From: Bacteroidia bacterium
GTDB taxonomy: Bacteria > Bacteroidota > Bacteroidia > NS11-12g > UBA955
NCBI GenBank assembly: GCA_023258655.1
Contig: JALQWO010000046.1
Location: 1-10,842 of the forward strand
DNA: 10,842 nt
Reading direction: 5' to 3'
Position numbers and translations under genes: made by a program. Below are positions 8,601-10,842 of this stretch, piece after piece; the stretch's first letter is position 1; every line of letters starts with the position of its first letter. The notes beneath the pieces are model-generated. The model saw nothing but the letters and a program-made list of their open reading frames with translations, was not told where the DNA came from and did no database searches.

Positions 8601-8873
8601 ACTCGATACCAACGAGGCGGTTAAAGAAACCGTTCCACAAGCCGCGCTTTTGCCTCCGTAGGCTACCACAAAAACGGAAGACGGCGCAGACGTTACCGCA
8701 CCGCACATTCTGTAGGCGCGATAGCTAATTTCATATTTGTTCTTTGTAATATGCGTGGCCCAAACCTCACTCCCGAATGTATAATGAGAGGCTTTTAAGG
8801 GCGATGTAAATTGCCCCAGGAAAATCAAGATAATATAGAGGGCAATCTGCTTTAGGGAATAGCGTTTTTTCAT
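5634..8873 (-). CDS. Large secreted Ig-like repeat protein with T9SS sorting domain
   Basis: This 1079-residue protein starts with a signal peptide (hydrophobic IALYIILIFLG, cleavage near LKA-SHY at residue 28). The mature N-terminus, SHYTFGSEVW...NKYEISYRAYRMC, matches the start of a large family of Bacteroidota extracellular proteins (SHxxGxxxxY ... YRxC), and this part is cysteine-rich. A stretch near 185-320 ends in the TFTP-like segment VFIFTPSVDGEIGMATVKVKEYR (positions about 271-293). Tandem Ig-like repeats follow, each opening with an early cysteine (C337, C444, C535, C636, C729, C829, C900), most closing with a late one, often in D..GC. The end (about 998-1079) is a type A T9SS sorting domain with LYDLQGKLVY, RPGVYLYKI and a basic KTGKW tail. 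It should cross the outer membrane by the Por system and be anchored or released. No enzymatic motif is visible; adhesion or a surface structure is only a guess. Confidence 0.78.
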   Translation of the reverse strand: MKKRYSLKQIALYIILIFLGQFTSPLKASHYTFGSEVWATHITKNKYEISYRAYRMCGAVTSAPSSVFVVAYGGKSAACGTVSLTASLVSSSAIGPKCSTAIDCDKGYLFREHIYKCTADLDSSIFKNILSGSTCKNITFAVYGYLYPTVLPCFNWDAYSATTIYLENLANCTKTTNTPPARMFDPLRIVQLDRTTIFNQGLSDTVDRDVLRYELSPSNWDLPYKGRTCVNTPTKDLSHPFTPTCVGTTLCSPNTKTSPVRGTYFDTTDGVFIFTPSVDGEIGMATVKVKEYRIDKNGKYTLIAEHQREISAVVVDPKGNNESPKAVLTQKSVIKVCVGNTIKQKFVDFDDIVAPFQTGTDSLQVIVPPTYRGASIKVYSSARNKRSLEFNWTPTLADTFADGYVFPIKVVDLHCSEPLSTTYNLIVKVYPTPTGTPQISYKGCNNLTLNVKNFTGGSAPKVSWQVLDSAGKTLGTTNRTSDSLRLNGSGKYKILALFSNEGGCFRSWDTTINIIDTVINFSLGNNKPFADTLNCPNGQIQLEPKNVLARKGTLRYQWYGMEASIAAQTMNPRNVNFTTLQNIGSNKLITIKTQKDTSVILVITDAKGCTEAQQMNIKQVYSDPILWKKSPLAPICASDPPLKLIDPMTKDMLDGGPQTYIRCLNGKYLDSIGPNYYKLRAPAAITGVEKITLSLVAAYDTLGCVDYDTNTIDVIYRPQFDLASTKTVCSGDSAFFLADAVDKPAKNALPYEWKIIGMPSKSIAQLMTITVGGKTGPHLVTHLDSIATGNYKLQACAVDSTLGCRACDTTTIISKAQTKFTYTGDTLLCPYDEPFRLCCNLIISAGEPSDTIYRFTLGSVNGNTNPSAREQQVFDPNSRTFTPRMAVGNIKIRLESSKFCYPSGEINLRIQDTLPISFSVSPDTIIRLPSTSFTFIANTKSPQVWWSLGAMNYIMASVLDTINYSYQSKVASYRVAARSFHNNGCKGEYTQTVYIWDVSGLTLFNTEAKITTNLTLISNTWQLDALDLYDLQGKLVYRTDKNTGVPAQDLRPGVYLYKIKAHTSQENVEKTGKWLNFDQ

Positions 8874-9052
8874 GAGATGAGAATGATACGTATTGACACA
8901 GTTTGGTTTGGTTTTGTTGTCCGGAATCGGGAGTGAAAGTTAAATCAGTTTCACCAATTTTCAGCGGCTGCGTTGTGTAAATGACGCTGCAAAAGCCAAT
9001 GGTTGCACTCGACGAATTTTGTATCTTTGTAAAAATTTAAAAATCTACAAAT
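8874..9052. other. Divergent intergenic region
   Basis: This 179-bp gap separates the minus-strand T9SS gene from the plus-strand bacilliredoxin gene and must carry both promoters. The plus-strand one is recognisable at 9003-9029. For the minus-strand gene I find no clear TTG/TAnnTTTG pair; TAACTTTC (8942-8935) is only a near match. An inverted repeat, GTGAAA-N10-TTTCAC (8933-8954), overlaps that position and could be an operator. No open reading frame or RNA gene is convincing here. Confidence 0.55.
9003..9029 (+). promoter_or_regulatory. Bacteroidota-type promoter of the bacilliredoxin operon
   Basis: TATCTTTG at 9022-9029 matches the Bacteroidota -7 consensus TAnnTTTG exactly. A TTG at 9003-9005 can serve as the -33 element with a 16-base spacer, slightly shorter than usual. 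Transcription would start near 9036, leaving an A/T-rich leader of about 17 bases before the ATG at 9053. That leader has no Shine-Dalgarno sequence, as is common in this phylum. Confidence 0.65.
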
Positions 9053-9469
9053 ATGCCATACCCAGAAATGCTTGTAGCACCCATGCGTGCAGAATTGACA
9101 AACGGCGGTTTTACTGAGTTGAAAACAGCCGACGAAGTGGTTGCTTTCATGGAAGGAAATGAAGATACGACGTTGGTCATGGTGAATTCTGTTTGTGGTT
9201 GTGCAGCAGGTTCGGCACGTCCAGGTGTGTTGAAATCACTCAGTGGCGATAAAAAGCCCGCCAAGATGGTGACAGTTTTCGCAGGTCAGGATTTGGATGC
9301 GGTAGCCAAAATTCGTGAATACATGGCCCCTTATCCGCCATCTTCTCCCGCTGTGGCATTATTCAAAGGCGGCGAAGTGGTTCACATGGTAGAACGCCAC
9401 ATGATTGAAGGTCGCACAGCAGACATGGTGGCCGACAACCTGAAAGGCGCTTTTGCTACCCATTGCTAA
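9053..9469 (+). CDS. BrxA/BrxB (YphP/YqiW) family bacilliredoxin
   Basis: The 138-residue protein is full length for the bacilliredoxin family and collinear with it from MPYPEMLVAPMRAEL to its end. It has a thioredoxin-like fold with the active-site CGC motif (C48-G-C50) in VNSVCGCAAGSARPG. Further family blocks are TVFAGQD, YPPSSPAVALF and ERHMIEGR. A third cysteine is the last residue, C138. In Firmicutes these proteins remove bacillithiol from oxidised proteins; Bacteroidota carry homologues, but whether this one uses bacillithiol is not visible here. It acts in the cytoplasm. Its own promoter lies directly upstream, and the phosphatase gene follows after three bases, so the two are probably co-transcribed. 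The start is fixed by the family's conserved MPYPE. Confidence 0.92.
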   Translation: MPYPEMLVAPMRAELTNGGFTELKTADEVVAFMEGNEDTTLVMVNSVCGCAAGSARPGVLKSLSGDKKPAKMVTVFAGQDLDAVAKIREYMAPYPPSSPAVALFKGGEVVHMVERHMIEGRTADMVADNLKGAFATHC

Positions 9470-9472
9470 GCG

Positions 9473-10288
9473 ATGAATTCGTCAATGACGCTCCCCCAGT
9501 TGCAGACCTGGTTGGGTCAGGTTGAGTTGCTTTGCACATCGGTTGGGTCATTTCAGATGCAGCACTGGCAAACAGTCAAGTCGCAAGACATCGCAGACAA
9601 AGGGCTCAATCAGTTGGTGAGCTTTGTGGACAAAGAATCAGAGCAACGCCTCATGGAGGGTTTGACTTCCATACTGCCGGGTTCTCATTTTATTGGCGAA
9701 GAGTACAACCCCGATTCTGTGTTGGGTGAACATCCTACTTGGATTATTGATCCTCTCGATGGGACAACCAATTTTTTGCATGGCTTACCAGTTTTCGCGA
9801 TAAGTATCGCCTTATGGGATGCGGGTTCGTTGCAATTGGGCATAGTGCATGCACCTGCGATGGGTGAGACCTTCACGGCAATCCGCGGAGGGGGTGCGTT
9901 TCTCAATGGAAAACCGCTGAAATTGGAGGGTGAAGTTGCCTTGTCGCAATCCCTGATAGCCACGGGGTTTCCCTATTACGATTTTGAGAAAATGTCGCCC
10001 TATTTGGATTTGTTGTCCGATTTGATGCGCAGTACGCACGGATTGCGGAGGATGGGCTCGGCAGCCATTGATTTGGCTTATACGGCGGCAGGAAGGTTTG
10101 ATGCGTTCTACGAAATGGGTTTGGCTCCTTGGGATGTGGCTGCCGGTGCACTGCTGGTGGAGGAGGCAGGGGGTTTTGTTTCCAACTTTTCAGGTGGAGC
10201 GAATATCTTGTTTCAGCGTGAAATCATCGCTGCTCATCCTTCATTGTCGCAGGAGTTTCTGCAGCGAGTGTCGGATAAATTGGGCTAA
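9473..10288 (+). CDS. Inositol monophosphatase family protein (SuhB-like)
   Basis: The 271-residue protein has the size and all metal-binding signatures of the inositol monophosphatase/FBPase superfamily: GEEY (E76, E77), WIIDPLDGTTNFLHG (D93, D96, G97, T98) and APWDVAAGALLVEEAGG (D221). These ligate the Mg2+ ions that activate water for phosphate ester hydrolysis. The second block with NFLHG and the GSAAIDLAY segment favour true inositol-1-phosphatase or SuhB-type members over CysQ. Substrate cannot be decided from sequence; myo-inositol-1-phosphate and other sugar phosphates are the usual ones. Cytoplasmic; no signal peptide. The ATG at 9473 lies three bases after the bacilliredoxin stop. 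An ATG at 9485 is an alternative start. Confidence 0.9.
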   Translation: MNSSMTLPQLQTWLGQVELLCTSVGSFQMQHWQTVKSQDIADKGLNQLVSFVDKESEQRLMEGLTSILPGSHFIGEEYNPDSVLGEHPTWIIDPLDGTTNFLHGLPVFAISIALWDAGSLQLGIVHAPAMGETFTAIRGGGAFLNGKPLKLEGEVALSQSLIATGFPYYDFEKMSPYLDLLSDLMRSTHGLRRMGSAAIDLAYTAAGRFDAFYEMGLAPWDVAAGALLVEEAGGFVSNFSGGANILFQREIIAAHPSLSQEFLQRVSDKLG

Positions 10289-10300
10289 TCCACAATTGCG

Positions 10301-10331
10301 TTTGTTCATGCCATATTTCGGGCCTAATTTG
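10301..10331 (+). promoter_or_regulatory. Weak candidate promoter of the LysE-family gene
   Basis: TTTG (10301-10304) is followed after 20 bases by TAATTTG (10325-10331), which is one base short of the TAnnTTTG -7 consensus. The spacing suits a Bacteroidota promoter and the LysE start is 17 bases further on. The imperfect -7 makes this tentative. Confidence 0.25.
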
Positions 10332-10348
10332 CGGGCACGGCTTTGGAA

Positions 10349-10842
10349 ATGTTGTTGTCTATAGGGAAGGGAATTTGGTACGGATTTTTGATCGGTTTGC
10401 TGAGTTTTGGGCCTTCCTTTTTTACCCTTATTCACACGGGGATCCAAGGCGGAAAAAAGCAGGGGATGCAGGTGGCTTTGGGTATCTTTTTGAGTGAGAT
10501 GTTTGTGGCTTTGCTCTGTTTCTTCGGGCTGAGTCGATACTTTACCACACCTACCTTTCAACTCGTGTTTACGGGCCTTGCCGCGGTTACCATTTTGTAT
10601 TTGGGTATTCAATCGGCATTCGGAAAAAATCACAACTTACCAGAGATTAAAGTCAGTGCATCCTCATCGGTGTATCGTGGTTTTTTCATGAACATCATCA
10701 ACCCTTTTGTGATGTTGTTGTGGGTGAGTGTGATTGCTACCTTGAGTGTGGGTGGTGAAGCACTTACCGAGGCAGGTCGTGCCAAGATTTTGGTTGAACT
10801 CATTACCATTTTGTGCACATTGTTGACGCTAGATTTGGGAAA
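10349..10842 (+). CDS. LysE family exporter, N-terminal part (3' truncated by window)
   Basis: An open frame starts at ATG 10349 and runs off the right edge after 164 complete codons. The protein is very hydrophobic, with about five predicted membrane segments so far. It carries the LysE-family signature in the first helix and loop, YGFLIGLLSFGPSFFTLIH then GIQGGKKQGMQVALGIFLSE, and the conserved second-half block RGFFMNIINPFVMLLW. LysE-family proteins export amino acids or related metabolites across the inner membrane; the substrate here is unknown. The gene begins 60 bases after the phosphatase stop, so it may join that operon or use the weak promoter-like site in the gap. A TTG at 10343 is an alternative start; an in-frame stop lies at 10325-10327, so the protein cannot begin further upstream. 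Confidence 0.82.
   Translation, partial: MLLSIGKGIWYGFLIGLLSFGPSFFTLIHTGIQGGKKQGMQVALGIFLSEMFVALLCFFGLSRYFTTPTFQLVFTGLAAVTILYLGIQSAFGKNHNLPEIKVSASSSVYRGFFMNIINPFVMLLWVSVIATLSVGGEALTEAGRAKILVELITILCTLLTLDLG

Noticed and set aside
9026..9051. TTTGTA-N14-TACAAA in front of the bacilliredoxin gene, resembling the half-sites of the regulator palindrome.
   Set aside because: The spacer is 14 instead of 5 bases, and the left half is part of the -7 element, so it is unlikely to be the same operator.
10068..10364. Out-of-frame open frame ending in a short MPYFGPNLRARLWKCCCL segment over the phosphatase end and the following gap.
   Set aside because: It overlaps conserved IMPase motifs in another frame and the LysE-family start, and matches no known family.

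Overview
The window comes from a member of the Bacteroidota. The evidence is a GH16/GH3 glycan-degradation cluster with PKD-type lipoproteins, a 1079-residue protein with a type IX secretion (T9SS) C-terminal sorting domain, start codons without clear Shine-Dalgarno sequences, and one good match to the Bacteroidota -33/-7 promoter (TTG ... TAnnTTTG). I cannot name the genus from the sequence alone.

Layout. Positions 2-2174 (+) hold the end of a polysaccharide utilization locus (PUL). It starts with the C-terminal part of a PKD/carbohydrate-binding surface protein. One base later comes a PKD-GH16 lipoprotein, probably an endo-beta-1,3-glucanase (laminarinase). The transcript ends at a very strong 17-bp hairpin with a T tract (2191-2230). 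Facing it on the minus strand is a two-gene unit: a NrtR/AraR-type Nudix-fold transcriptional regulator (5538-4846) overlapping by one base (TAATG) a periplasmic GH3 beta-glucosidase (4846-2381). A perfect palindrome, TATTGTA-N5-TACAATA (5574-5592), lies just upstream of the regulator and is its best candidate operator. Upstream again on the minus strand is a large secreted protein of tandem cysteine-paired Ig-like repeats with a T9SS sorting domain (8873-5634).

The right part (+) is a housekeeping or stress unit: a BrxA/BrxB-type bacilliredoxin (9053-9469), an inositol-monophosphatase-family phosphatase three bases downstream (9473-10288), and a LysE-family exporter that runs off the window (10349-10842). 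A Bacteroidota-type promoter is visible in front of the bacilliredoxin.

How the genes fit together. The surface binding protein and GH16 lipoprotein would capture and cut a beta-1,3-glucan outside the cell. The periplasmic GH3 would release glucose from the imported oligosaccharides. The Nudix-fold regulator, coupled to the GH3 gene, would sense a sugar or sugar phosphate. SusC/SusD-like genes would be expected left of position 1 but are not in the window. I see no CRISPR array, tRNA, rRNA, insertion sequence or phage gene. I find no clearly new system. The most interesting points are the regulator-operator-GH3 module and the cysteine-paired repeat architecture of the T9SS protein.
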